Made by a program: the position numbers and the translations under genes. Below are positions 1 to 10,574 of a DNA stretch of 64,000 nt, in pieces. Positions within the stretch are counted from its first letter, which is position 1. Every line of letters begins with the position of its first letter. The stretch lies in NCBI GenBank assembly GCA_009667805.1, contig CM019075.1, positions 13,159,738 to 13,223,737 on the forward strand, given 5' to 3'. The stretch comes from Leptobrachium leishanense. Its lineage: Eukaryota > Chordata > Amphibia > Anura > Megophryidae. The notes under the pieces were generated by a model. That model had not been told where the DNA came from and ran no database searches. It saw only the letters and a list, made by a program, of their open reading frames with translations.

Positions 1-409
1 CTGTGCACCGCTACGGGACTTGCACATTTTACATACGCAAGTTCGTTAGCCCCAATCCATCATTTTGCGTAAGCGCTACGTACGCATTCACGGATCCGAT
101 TCATCGGCTGCCTCTCTGAGGCCACTCTCTCTCGTGTGCGATCTTGGAGGGTGACGTCAGCGTGATCTCTGGGTCCAGATGTCACTAGTGACCGATCTGG
201 TGACCAGCACCTGGGAAATTCAAAAGTCCTGGCTGTTGGTGATGCTGGTTGGGGTAGAGGAAACTCCTCTACTTCATCCAGTGCTTTCACCCAATCGAGA
301 CAGGATGGGGGGTGGAACTGGGTCACTCCTCACATCCTGACCCCTTTAAACCAATAAAGTGGTCAGGATGAGCAGAGCGTCCCTTTTATGCTCGGAAATA
401 CAATTGTGT
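1..409. other. unassigned sequence
   Basis: No gene or repeat recognised. The minus strand is open for 88 codons (60-326), but there is no recognisable domain and the composition is not obviously coding. It ends next to the first copy of the MITE family described below. Confidence 0.4.
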
Positions 410-1158
410 GTTATTGTAAATTGCTAAATTTCGGCGCTCTCTCTTTCCCTGCACTTCGAGGAATCAAGTTTCCCACCCTGCATTGAATTCAGCATTCACC
501 GCAGGGTCCCCGGAGTGCAGGGAAAACCCACCGAATTCCCGCCAAAAAAACACATCCGATACGATCCAAGGCATCGGATCACGCAGCCACTGGAAGAAGC
601 CGACAAGCTGACGAACGGGGCAAAAAAAAAAAGTGTCAAAATTGAAACGCTGTTTGCAGAAAAAAAACTACTGAACGAAAATGTCTGGAATTTACAAATA
701 AGATCCTATGAATGATAATATAAAGGGCTGTTACAGAAAAAAAGGAAAAACGCTATTAAAAAAACCCAGAAAAAATGTCTAAAAGATCCTAAAAAAATCA
801 ATAAATGAACTTTTTCCTGCAGATTAAAATAATAAACGGTTTATTAGATATTCAATTAAAGCGTGAATATTTTTAACATTGAAGCCTATGGGATTCGCCT
901 GAATAGACCTGCCGAATGAAAACACCAAACAGCAGGGCATTTCACTGACATTCCTCAGCTGTTCGGTGTCTCTGAATAGATTAACCATTGCTTCTCTATG
1001 GGGGATTTCACTGCCGTCGAACAGGCACCGTACTTGCAGGCAAATCGCCAAATCGCCAAATCTCGGAATAGCTGATTGGCCCCGAAATGTCACCGTACAG
1101 GGAAATTCCATGTTGGGTTACTTTTCGCGGCCAGATCGGCTCTCTCTGCATAACCCCT
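410..1158 (-). mobile_element. MITE family A, copy 1
   Basis: The right end reads CGGCTCTCTCTGCATAACCCC, the reverse complement of the family terminus GGGGTTATTCAGAGAGAGCCG. Internal blocks shared with the other copies include the sequence around the CGGTGCCTGTTCGAGGGCAGTGAAATCCCC module (here reversed at about 1,000-1,050) and a T/A-rich middle. The left terminus is diverged and placed approximately. It has no coding capacity, and its target duplication is not resolved. Confidence 0.7.
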
Positions 1159-1886
1159 TTGGTCTTTTTAAAATCTTCATCCTCATTGAATTTGGTAGAA
1201 GTCCCAACATTTGGTAATTTTGGTTTTATAATTTATTGCTGACCAAGGAGAACGTCCTGAGCTTTCACTGATACAAAGCCACTTTTTATTATTTATTTAC
1301 CAAATAAAAAAGTCTACCTCAGCTGACAAAATACTAAGATGTCTAACGCCTAGCACACGCGTTGGGTTGTGGTTATTTAGGTTAATCGGGAGGCTCAAAA
1401 TTTGGATCGTGTAGCTCTATTATGGAATTCAAGTTAGGGTTAATTAGGGGTTTCAGGATAGGGATATTTAGGTTAATTAGGGTTGAGGAGTGCCTCAGCA
1501 CAAAGAGGTTAAAGATTAGAGAGTAGCTGCTTTCAAAGTGCTATTGTCCGTAGTTATGGCCAGTGCCACGATTTTCAGGCACACGGATGACAATTCATTT
1601 TCCCACCACCACAAACAGCCAATTTGTGACGGAAGATGTGTTTTGTGGGGCCGTTCTGTGTCATGGTAGCTATCTGTGTGGAATGTGGATGTGACTGGCC
1701 GTGTCCTTGTGTTATGGGAGTGAATGTAGCTGAATTAGACGGAAATGAGTGGCTGAGTGGGATAGGAGTGAGTATTTGGATAGGTGAGCTAGATTGACTA
1801 TGTTATTCAGAGTGGGAGGGTAAACCGTGTGTAGTATAGTGTGAATAAGTGTGTTGTTGGCTGAGCACACACAATACATACCCAAC
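1159..1886. other. unassigned AT-rich sequence
   Basis: No coding region recognised. From about 1,365 to 1,500 there is a degenerate run of GGTTAATTAGGGTT-like words. Otherwise the stretch is unremarkable. Confidence 0.4.
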
Positions 1887-2100
1887 CAGTGGCGTCACTA
1901 GGGTTGGTGTCACCGCCCCCGAGTTTTACGGATTATCTTTTAACTACTCTTACTCCTAAATCAGTACTCCCATATAACACTGAATGCTCATACACACAGC
2001 GCACATTACTGTAAGGTTTATTGCTGTGGAGCTCTCTCATATACTCACACAAATTTTTGCCAACTGCCAGCAAGTACGGTGCCTGTTCGAAGGCAGTGAA
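1887..2100 (+). mobile_element. hAT-like transposon, left end
   Basis: It begins CAGTGGCGTCACTAGGG followed by TTGGTGTCACC, a terminus typical of non-autonomous hAT elements in fish and frogs. Matching internal hAT-type sequence (GGTGTCACCTGGTGCGGG) reappears at 7,908, on the far side of the minisatellite, so the array probably sits inside this element. No matching right terminus was found, so no 8-bp target duplication can be shown. At 2,055-2,095 there is a short patch of MITE family A (GTACGGTGCCTGTTCGA). Confidence 0.6.
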
Positions 2101-3122
2101 AGCACACCTGGATATATTGCCCCCAGCAGCTCTGGATATATTGCCCCCAGCAGCTCACACATGGATATATATTGCCCCCAGCTCACAATTATATATTGCC
2201 CCCAGCAGCTCACCCATGGATATATATTGCCCCAGCTCACATATGGATATATTGCGCCTCAGCTCACATATGGATATATTGCCCCAGACCAGCTCACACA
2301 TGGATATATTGCCCCCAGACCAGCTCACACATGGATATTGCCCCAGCTCTCATGGATATTGCCCCAGCTCTCATGGATATTGCCCCAGCTCTCATGGATA
2401 TGCCCCCAGCACACATGGATACTGCCCCAGCTAACATGGATATGCCCCAGCTCACATGGATATGCCCCAGGAACTCTCATGGATATGCCCCAGCAGCTCT
2501 AATGGATATGCCCCGGCAGCTCTCATGGATATTGCCCCCAGCTCATGGATATGCCCCAGCAGCTCTCATGGATATTGCCCCCAGCTCATGGATATGCCCC
2601 AGCAGCTCTCATGGATATTGCCCCCAGCTCATGGATATGCCCCAAGAGCTCTCATGGATATGCCCCAGCAGCTCTCATGGATATGCCCCAGCTCCTCTCA
2701 TGGATATGCCCCAGCTCCTCTCATGGATATTGCCCCAGCTCCTCTCATGGATATGCCTCAGCTCCTCTCATGGATATGCCCCAGCTCCTCTCATGGATAT
2801 TGCCCCAGCTCCTCTCATGGATATGCCCCAGCAGCTCTCATGGATATGCCCCAGCTCCTCTCATGGATATGCCCCAGCTCCTCTCATGGATATTGCCCCA
2901 GCTCCTCTCATGGATATTGCCCCAGTTCCACTCATGGATATGCCCCAGCAGCTCTCATGGATATTGCCCCAGCTCCTCTCATGGATATGCCCCAGCAGCT
3001 CTCATGGATATGCCCCAGCTCCTCTCATGGATATGCCCCAGCTCCTCTCATGGATATTGCCCCAGCTCCTCTCATGGATATTGCCCCAGTTCCACTCATG
3101 GATATGCCCCAGCAGCTCTCAT
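2101..3122 (+). repeat. minisatellite, CATGGATAT-TGCCCC family, part 1
   Basis: Tandem units of roughly 19-27 bp share a core CATGGATAT(T)GCCCC linked by CAGCTC, CAGCAGCTC or CAGCTCCTC. The first units (2,101-2,340) are longer and carry ATATATTGCCCCC. The array lacks stop codons in several frames, so long spurious reading frames cross it. An L2 LINE interrupts it at about 3,122, and it resumes in phase at about 7,009. Two other arrays of the same family lie at 20,105-21,585 and 38,352-38,705, in the opposite orientation. Confidence 0.95.
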
Positions 3123-4388
3123 GGCGGTCTACACTTGAGCCATACCCCCAGACCGGGTGAGAGAAATGGTGGCGGGGTCGGACTCCTGCTCTCTCCCACC
3201 TGCACCTACCAGCATCTCCCTCCACCCCCATCCCTCTCCTTCTCCTCCTTCGAGACACACTGCATCCGCCTGTTCTCTCCTCTGGCTCTCAGGGTGGCAG
3301 TCATCTACCGCCCACCGGGACCAACCTCCCAGTTCTTTGACCACTTTGCTACCTGGCTTTCTCACTTCCTGTCTTCTAATCTTCCATGCCTAATTCTCGG
3401 GGACTTCAACATTCCCATTGACGATCCTTCCGCTCCTGCTGCCTCCAAACGTCTTTCACTCACGTCCTCCCTTGGACTCACACAATCCTCCCTCCTCCCT
3501 ACCCACCGCGATGGTCACGTTATTGACCTGGTCTTTTCCAACCTCTGCTCCATTTCTGAGTTCAAATGTCGCCCTTTCCCCATCTCTGACCACCACCTTC
3601 TCTCTTTCAACCTATCACCTGCCCTGATGCTGCCACTAATCACTACAACACTACGCTTATCTCTGCTCTAGACACTCTTGCTCCTCTTCGACTCTGTAAG
3701 GCCTCACGCTGCCAGCTTCAGCCCTGGCACACCCTCCAGACTCGCTACCTGCAAAGATGCTCCCGCACTGCAGAGCGTGCCTGGAGGAAATCCCGCTCTG
3801 AAGCTGATTTTGTTCACTTCAAGTTTATTCTCCGGTCATACACCTCTGCCCTCCACTTGGCCAAACAATCCTTCTTCTCATCTCTTATATCTACGCTGTC
3901 CTCCAACCCTAAACGGCTCTGGTCCACCTTCAACACCCTCCTCTACCCACCTGCACCTCCCCCCTCAGCTGCCTTCAGCGCTCAAGACCTGGCAGACTAC
4001 TTCCTCAGTAAAACTCTAACTATCAGAAGCAACATCCCAACACAAGATAGTTAACTGCCACCTCCACTCCCACAGGTCCCCTCTGCCACCCTCTGCCGCT
4101 TCCTCCCAGCCACTGAGGAGGAAGTCAATTCCTTATTGTCCTCCTCACATCTCACCACGTGCCCGCTCGACCCCATTCCCTCACATCTAATTCCTCCCCT
4201 CTCCTCCTCCCTCACCCCTGCTCTCACACACATCTTCAACCTATCTCTCTCCACTGGCTCCTTTCCATCCGCCTTCAAACACGCGCTAGTTACCCCTTTA
4301 CTAAAGAAACTATCCCTAGACCCCAACTCTCCATCCAACTACCGCCCTGTATCCCTGCTTCCCTTTACATCAAAGCTCTTAGAAAAAC
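3123..4388 (+). pseudogene. L2 LINE copy 1: endonuclease and start of reverse transcriptase, broken
   Basis: The translation shows the endonuclease-exonuclease-phosphatase fold motifs [18 protein letters not shown] (about 3,394-3,420) and [11 protein letters not shown] (about 3,583-3,615). Downstream comes the reverse transcriptase lead-in [19 protein letters not shown]. The enzyme would nick target DNA and prime reverse transcription there. It is dead: there is a 118-bp internal deletion at about 3,614, a TAA stop at 4,051 where copy 2 has TTATCT, frameshifts, and the LTR-like insertion. The start of the LINE protein is missing because the element is 5' truncated. Confidence 0.93.
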
Positions 4389-4392
4389 TAGT

Positions 4393-5508
4393 TGTAGCGC
4401 TGTGTTAAATCTTTCTGCTGGCAGTACCTATTTTTGGCCACAAGATGGAGACACTCACGATTAGAGACACTGGACATTGGGACTACATTTCCCGGCGTGC
4501 TTTGCGAAGACACAGGAAGTGGGTGGGACACAGGACACTTACTTCCCAAACCTCGTGGAGAACGCGCCAGAGCGCGCGAGGGAACGAGAGAGAGCAGACG
4601 CAGCACCAATACATTGCGAGAGGGCCTAGGCCAGAGCGCAAGTGAGACCTGTCCGTCCTTTTACCGGGTCATCCAGCCTAAGGAGAAGGAGCCCTTCAAG
4701 TTCCAGAGTTTGCTGCAGATTGAACCAACCGAAGACCTCGAGTAAGGAGTCACCGCGAGTTGATCGGATACAGAGAGCAGGCGGTGAGTTGGAAAAGCCG
4801 TGGACAAGCTATGGGAAGTCAGACAACGGATCCGGCCGCTAGTATCCCCAGTCAAAATCGAGCGGAGAGACGTCCTGGGTCAGCGGAGCCTAAAGCAACC
4901 GGTGGATGGGTGAGAGGCCTTCAAGGCCGTATGTAATTAAGGAACACACTGCTGTTTTCTCTTTAAAGTCCACAGGGCCCCAACTTGACTAGTCGAAGAC
5001 ATTCCTTAAGTAAATTCACTGGCCAGTTGAACAGTACCCGGGTACCATACACACATACACATCTTTTACACTCCGGGACTTAACCCTGTGCAGGACTCAT
5101 TTTTGTTACGAATCAGAACGGGAGTAAAGATACGTTCCGAAAATATATTTTTCTCTTTTCCGCTGCGCGTTTATCGTAATACGAAGAGATTGTATTTTTG
5201 GGGTTCGCTACGTGTCCTCGTTATACCGAACTGTCAGGTATTGCATTCCTTTTTCTGTTCGGTTGCGAATATTTTATTCTTCCGAAATACGAAGCCTCGT
5301 GTTTCGTTTCTTTTCCGCTACGCGTTTTTACCGCGATACGAAAGTACTGTATAATATCTGTGAATACCGTGTCTCAACGTCTGCTTACTATTTTAGTAAA
5401 CTATTTAAATACAAAACTCACAACGGTGTTGGAGTATATTTATTCCCTAGTGCGGGGAGACTGACCCGTGGTTCATTTCTAGTGGCTCCTCCGTGAGTGA
5501 GCGCTACA
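4393..5508 (+). mobile_element. solo-LTR-like insertion in the L2 LINE
   Basis: It starts TGTAGCGCT and ends AGCGCTACA, a perfect 9-bp terminal inverted repeat with the TG...CA ends of retroviral and Gypsy-type LTRs. It is flanked by a 4-bp target duplication TAGT (4,389-4,392 and 5,509-5,512). Copy 2 of the L2 LINE has the uninterrupted site, which fixes both ends. At 1,116 bp and without coding capacity, a solo LTR left by recombination is the simplest reading. A DNA transposon with a 4-bp duplication is less likely. Orientation is arbitrary. Confidence 0.8.
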
Positions 5509-6610
5509 TAGTCTTCAACCGCCTCTCCCTCTTCCTGTCCTCCAATTCCATACTTGACCCCCTGCAATCTGGCTTCCGTCCCCTACACTCAACTGAAACT
5601 GCCCTCACCAAAGTCACCAACGACCTCCTAACTGCTAAAAAACACGGCCACTATTCTATTCTCATCCTGCTTGACCTCTCGGCTGCTTTTGACACTGTTG
5701 ACCACCCCCTCCTTCTACAGACCCTCAACTCTCTGGGTCTCGGTGACACTGCACTTGCTTGGGTTGACTCCTATTTATCCAACAGGTCCTTCTTTGTGTC
5801 CTTTGCTGGTAACTCCTCCTCTTCATTGCCTCTATCTGTTGGTGTACCTCAAGGCTCTGTCCTTGGTCCTCCGCTCTTTTCCATCTACACCTCCTCCCTG
5901 GGCAAAATCATCAACAGCTTTGGCTTTAATTACCACCTCTACGCTGATGACACTCAGATCTACCTCTCTACCCCTGATCTCTCTCCCCCTGTCCTTTCAA
6001 AAGTCAGTGACTGTTTATCTGGCATCTCCTCCTGGATGGCCTCCCACCACCTAAAGATCAACATGTCAAAGACTGAGCTCCTACTTATTCCTCCCTCCAA
6101 TGCCTCCCCACCTCCTGACTTCTCTATCACGGTGGAGGGTATCACCATCTCCCCATCAAACCAAGTTTGCTGTCTTGGAGTTACACTTGACTCTGCTCTT
6201 TCCTTCATCCCCCACATCCAGTCTCTTTCCTCCTCCTGCCGATACCAACTGCGTAATATTTCCAGAATTCGGCCATTTCTTACCGCTGTCACCACAAAAC
6301 AACTCATACACGCCCTGGTAATCTCCCGACTCGACTATTGCAATAATCTCTTATCTGGCCTCCCTCTGTCCCGCCTCTCCCCCCTACAATCCATCCTGAA
6401 CGCCTCCGCCAGGCTAATTCACCTCACCCGCCGCTCTGTCTCTGCCGCTCCCCTCTGCGAGTCCCTTCACTGGCTCCCCATCCACTGCAGAATTAAGTTC
6501 AAAATCCTTATCCTTACCTACAAAACCCTCACTAACTCAGCTCCCCACTACCTGTCCTCACTAATCACCAAATACACCCCAGCCCGCTCCCTAAGGGTCA
6601 AACAGTGACC
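5509..6610 (+). pseudogene. L2 LINE copy 1: reverse transcriptase and C-terminal region
   Basis: It continues the LINE frame after the LTR-like insertion. Reverse transcriptase motifs in order are [41 protein letters not shown] and the catalytic YADDTQIYL at about 5,938-5,965. They are followed by the thumb-like region with [14 protein letters not shown] and [15 protein letters not shown]. The frame is open for about 365 codons. It ends early at 6,606 because one extra G (CTAAGGGTCA against CTAAGGTCA in copy 2) shifts the frame. The remaining C-terminal codons continue in another frame to about 6,850. Confidence 0.95.
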
Positions 6611-7008
6611 TGCGCCTAGCTTCTCCCCGCATCACCTCTTCCCATGATAGACTGCAGGATTTCTCACGCGCAGCCCCCACTCTCTGGAACGCTCTCCCTC
6701 GTACTGTCAGACTTTCCCCTAACTTCTCTTCCTTCAAACGCTCCCTTAAAACATTCCTATTTAGGGAAGCCTACCACCCAACTCACTGATGCAACCATCA
6801 ATCACTCTCACCTTACAGTCCTCTCCTCCTGTTTCCAACCCCAACCCTCCCAGATTGTGAGTTCCTACGGGAATAGGGCCCTCATCTCCTCCTGTACTGT
6901 TTGTCAAATGTTGTTCAATGTATTGTAACCCTGTCTATACTGTGTTTATTGTACAGCGCTGCGGAATATGCTGGCGCTTTATAAATAAAGAATAATAAAT
7001 AATAATAA

Positions 7009-7889
7009 TATTGCCCCAGCTCCTCTCATGGATTTTGCCCCAGCTCCTCTCATGGATTTTGCCCCAGCTCCTCTCATGGATTTTGCCCCAGCTCCTCTCA
7101 TGAATATTGCCCCAGCAGCTCTCATGGATATTGCCCCAGCTCCTCTCATGGATATGCCCCAGCAGCTCTCATGGATATTGCCCCAGCTCCTCTCATGGAT
7201 ATGCCCCAGCTCCTCTCATGGATATGCCCCAGCAGCTCTCATGGATATGCCCCAGCAGCTCTCATGGATATTGCCCCCAGGTCATGGATATGCCCCAGCA
7301 GCTCTCATGTATATGCCCCAGCTCCTCTCATGGATATGCCCCAGCAGCTCTCATGGATATGCCCCAGCAGCTCTCATGGATATTGCCCCCAGCTCATGGA
7401 TATGCCCCAGCAGCTCTCATGTATATGCCCCAGCTCCTCTCATGGATATGCCCCAGCTCCTCTCATGGATATTGCCTCAGCTCCTCTCATGGATATTGCC
7501 CCAGCTCCTCTCATGGATATGCTTCAGCTCCTCTCATGGATATTGCCCCAGCTCCTCTCATGGATATGCTTCAGCTCCTCTCATGGATATTGCCCCAGCT
7601 CCTCTCATGGATATTGCCCCAGCTCCTCTCATGGATATACTGCCCCAGCTCCTCTCATGGATATACTGCCCCAGCTCCTCTCATGGATATACTGCCCCAG
7701 CTCCTCTCATGCATATGCCCAGCAGCTCTGATGGATATTGCCCCAGCTCCTCTCATGGATATGCCCCAGCTCCTCTCATGGATATGCCCCAGCTCCTCTC
7801 ATGGATATGCCCCAGCAACTCTCATGGATATGCCCCAGCAGCTCTCATGGATATTGCCCCCAGCTCATGGATATGCCCCAGCAGCTCTT
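7009..7889 (+). repeat. minisatellite, CATGGATAT-TGCCCC family, part 2
   Basis: This continues the 2,101-3,122 array beyond the inserted L2 LINE. The units are 19-27 bp, with local homogenised blocks such as ATGGATTTTGCCCC (7,027-7,090) and ATGGATATACTGCCCC (7,629-7,695). Open frames through it are by-products of the repeat. Confidence 0.95.
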
Positions 7890-7955
7890 AGGGTGCCCTA
7901 AGGACGGGTGTCACCTGGTGCGGGCCGCACCCCCCTGCCCCCACGTTGCACCACA
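7890..7955 (+). mobile_element. hAT-like internal sequence
   Basis: GGTGTCACCTGGTGCGGG then CCGCACCCCCCTGCCCCC is typical of the body of hAT elements starting CAGTGGCGTCACTAGGG, as seen at 1,887. It bridges the first minisatellite and the 32-bp minisatellite that follows. Confidence 0.5.
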
Positions 7956-9115
7956 GAGCACAAACTGCATGCACTGTACACACCACAGAACACACACTGC
8001 TTACAATGTACACACCACAGAACACACCCTGCTTACAATGTACACACCACAGAACACACACTACTTACAATGTACACATCACAGAGCACACACTGCTTAC
8101 CATGTACACACCACAGAGCACACACTGCTTACAATGTACACACCACAGAGCACACACTGCTTACAATGTACACACGACAGAACACACACTGCTTACAATG
8201 TACACACCACAGAACACACACTGCTTACAATGTACACACCACAGAACACACACTGCTTACAATGTACACACCACAGAACACACACTGTTTACAATGTACA
8301 TATCACAGAACACACACTGCTTACAATGTACACATCACAGAACACCCACTGCTTACAATGTACACACCACAGAGCACACACTGCTTACAATGTACACACC
8401 ACAGAGCACACCCTGCTTACAATGTACACACCACAGAACACACACTGCTTACAATGTACACACCAAAGAGCACACACTGCTTACAATGTACACACCACAG
8501 AACACACACTGCTTACAATGTACACACCACAGAGCACCCACTGCTTACAATGTACAGAGCACCCACTGCTTACAATGTACACACCACAGAACACACCCTG
8601 CTTACAATGTACACACCACAGAACACACACTACTTACAATGTACACATCACAGAGCACACACTGCTTACAATGTACACACCACAGAGCACCCACTGCTTA
8701 CAATGTACACACCACAGAACACACACTGCTTACAATGTACACACCACAGAGCACCCACTGCTTACAATGTACAGAGCACCCACTGCTTACAATGTACACA
8801 CCACAGAACACACCCTGCTTACAATGTACACACCACAGAACACACACTGCTTACAATGTACACACCAAAGAGCACACACTGCTTACAATGTACACACCAC
8901 AGAGCACACACTGCTTACAATGTACACACCACAGAACACACCCTGCTTACAATGTACACACCACAGAACACACACTACTTACAATGTACACATCACAGAG
9001 CACACACTGCTTACAATGTACACACCACAGAGCACACACTGCTTACACAGTACACACCACAGAGCACACACTGCTTACACAGTACACACCACAGAGCGCA
9101 CACTTCACATACTGC
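7956..9115 (+). repeat. 32-bp minisatellite
   Basis: About 36 tandem copies of a 32-bp unit (CACACTGCTTACAATGTA plus CACACCACAGAACA). Sporadic 19-bp short units (TGTACAGAGCACC at 8,551 and 8,769) mark an internal duplicated block. Because 32 is not a multiple of three, the three frames of successive units read as one another, which produces spurious 400-codon open frames. Confidence 0.95.
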
Positions 9116-10574
9116 ATGCACAACACACTACACATATTACACACACAGTGCTTACTGAAATACTTCCTTTTGGGGAACCTCAAAGTTAATTGTAGTTGGA
9201 ACGGAAGAAAAGTGCTGTGGTTGCTGAGTAACCCTGTAGGATGTGTGCCTGTTAAGGGCTATTAGTGACTAAGGGTTAGGAGGACTTAAGGTTAGCGCCA
9301 CCACCCTTCAAAAAGCTGCAGAGATTCTTTTCGGGGGTATGGTAGGATTTTTTTTAACCTGTTAGCGTTCGGAATGTAATATGGTGCCACATAACCTAAA
9401 CTAATATTAACGCTCACACAGCTGAGAAGGAACGTTAGCGTTATGTATGTAATGCGGCCCTTATTCTTTTAGGACTTGAATCATCGATGCTGTTGAAGAG
9501 GAGAAATATATAAAATAATGATAATCAATGTGAGATTTTAGTATTGTGCTCCATAACGTGCGAGTCACGCATTCATGCAGCTGCAGCCCACCACACGAGC
9601 TCGCTCACATTAGATGCGGCCGCAGTCATGGAACAATATTTCAGCGTAAAAAAGAGCCTACAAAACCTTAACAAAAGCAAAATGATTCACGTGGAAAATG
9701 TATTCAGAAACCATGCAACTATTTCATCACCGTTAAAGGATGCCATTATTTTGACAGTGATTCATTTACAACCAAGAAAGGGTTTTCGAAACTTTGGGGT
9801 GGAGAGCTTGTCAGAAAAGAATAACCAACTCTGTAAACTTTATAACAAACCAGAGACTCGTCTTTAAGATATTGCCTTGTGCACGACTACGGGATTGTCT
9901 CCCCCCCCCCCCCCGCTGCCGAGGCCCCAGAAAAAGATTTAAAAAATCTTTAATGTGTTTTCAAGAATCAAATAGTACCGGTAAAAATCGAATTACTATT
10001 CTTTAACTAGTGTAACAAGTGTACAATGCGGGCGACCCTAAAAACCCACACCTTTTCACACCTTGCACACAGGTTTACTAACCACAGACAAACCACACAC
10101 CGTAAAGTGCTACGTCACACCACACTTGTGCTCCATTTCAGCGGTGATTTCCATCTTGATGCTAATGGCTCAAATCACCGTCCAGAGGCCAAATTAAAAA
10201 TATGGCTGTATCTATCTATCTATATATATATATATATAATAAATGACGAGTCAGAAAGCGCTCAATCCCCAAAAAAGTTTTAAAAAAAGGGAATTAAGTG
10301 CCTTGGTGCCCAAATCTACATATATGCAACATTCAGACCTCCACTTGAATACAAAGGTAGAATTCTCTAAAATTCAAAAAAATTATTGAATCTAAATAAA
10401 AAATTGATGTTTCGGTTTTTAAAGTAGATTTAATAATTTTTTGGCATTTTAAAGAAGTCCTCATGTGCATCCTATTGGAGGTCTGAATTTATATATATAT
10501 ATATATATAATCAAATGTAGAGAAGATGCATTCTGGTGATTTCAAAACATAAAATATATTTAAGTGGTTAAAAC
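9116..10574. other. unassigned sequence with repeat remnants
   Basis: No gene recognised. At about 9,356-9,470 a short repeat carries TTAGCGTTCGGAATGTAATATGG, related in reverse to the sequence at 32,994. There is a poly-C run at 9,899, and there are (AT)n tracts at 10,219 and 10,492. A 107-codon frame at 9,544-9,867 has no recognisable domain. Confidence 0.4.

Larger units (their letters stand above)
3121..7008 (+). mobile_element. L2-type LINE, copy 1 (5' truncated, interrupted)
   Basis: This non-LTR retrotransposon carries part of an apurinic-type endonuclease, a reverse transcriptase and the L2-type 3' end (TGTACAGCGCTGCGGAATATG, GGCGCTTTATAAATAAAG, then an AATAAT tail). It is about 95 percent identical by eye to copy 2 at 41,759. 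The 5' junction falls on CATGG, present in both the minisatellite and the LINE. The 3' junction resumes the minisatellite unit at ATATTGCCCC with nothing lost. A 1,116-bp LTR-like element interrupts it (4,393-5,508). Relative to copy 2 it lacks 118 bp (copy 2 positions 42,360-42,477). Confidence 0.95.

Noticed and set aside
2021..3160. Several long overlapping open frames (up to 499 codons) rich in MDMP, HGYAP and WICP repeats
   Set aside because: They are read-through of a minisatellite that lacks stop codons. The frames have no non-repeat domain and several overlap on the same strand. The longest merely runs on into the L2 LINE.
5088..5496. Overlapping 88-94 codon frames within the LTR-like element
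   Set aside because: No gag, protease or other known motif. All three plus frames are open in the same AT-rich stretch, so these look fortuitous.
7738..9265. Three 400-480 codon frames of repeated THHRTHTAYNVH type
   Set aside because: All three plus frames are open because the 32-bp unit lacks stops and is not a multiple of three. This is a repeat artefact.
9544..9867. 107-codon frame that could be a small gene
   Set aside because: No recognisable domain, no splice or poly-A context, and a neighbouring frame is also open.
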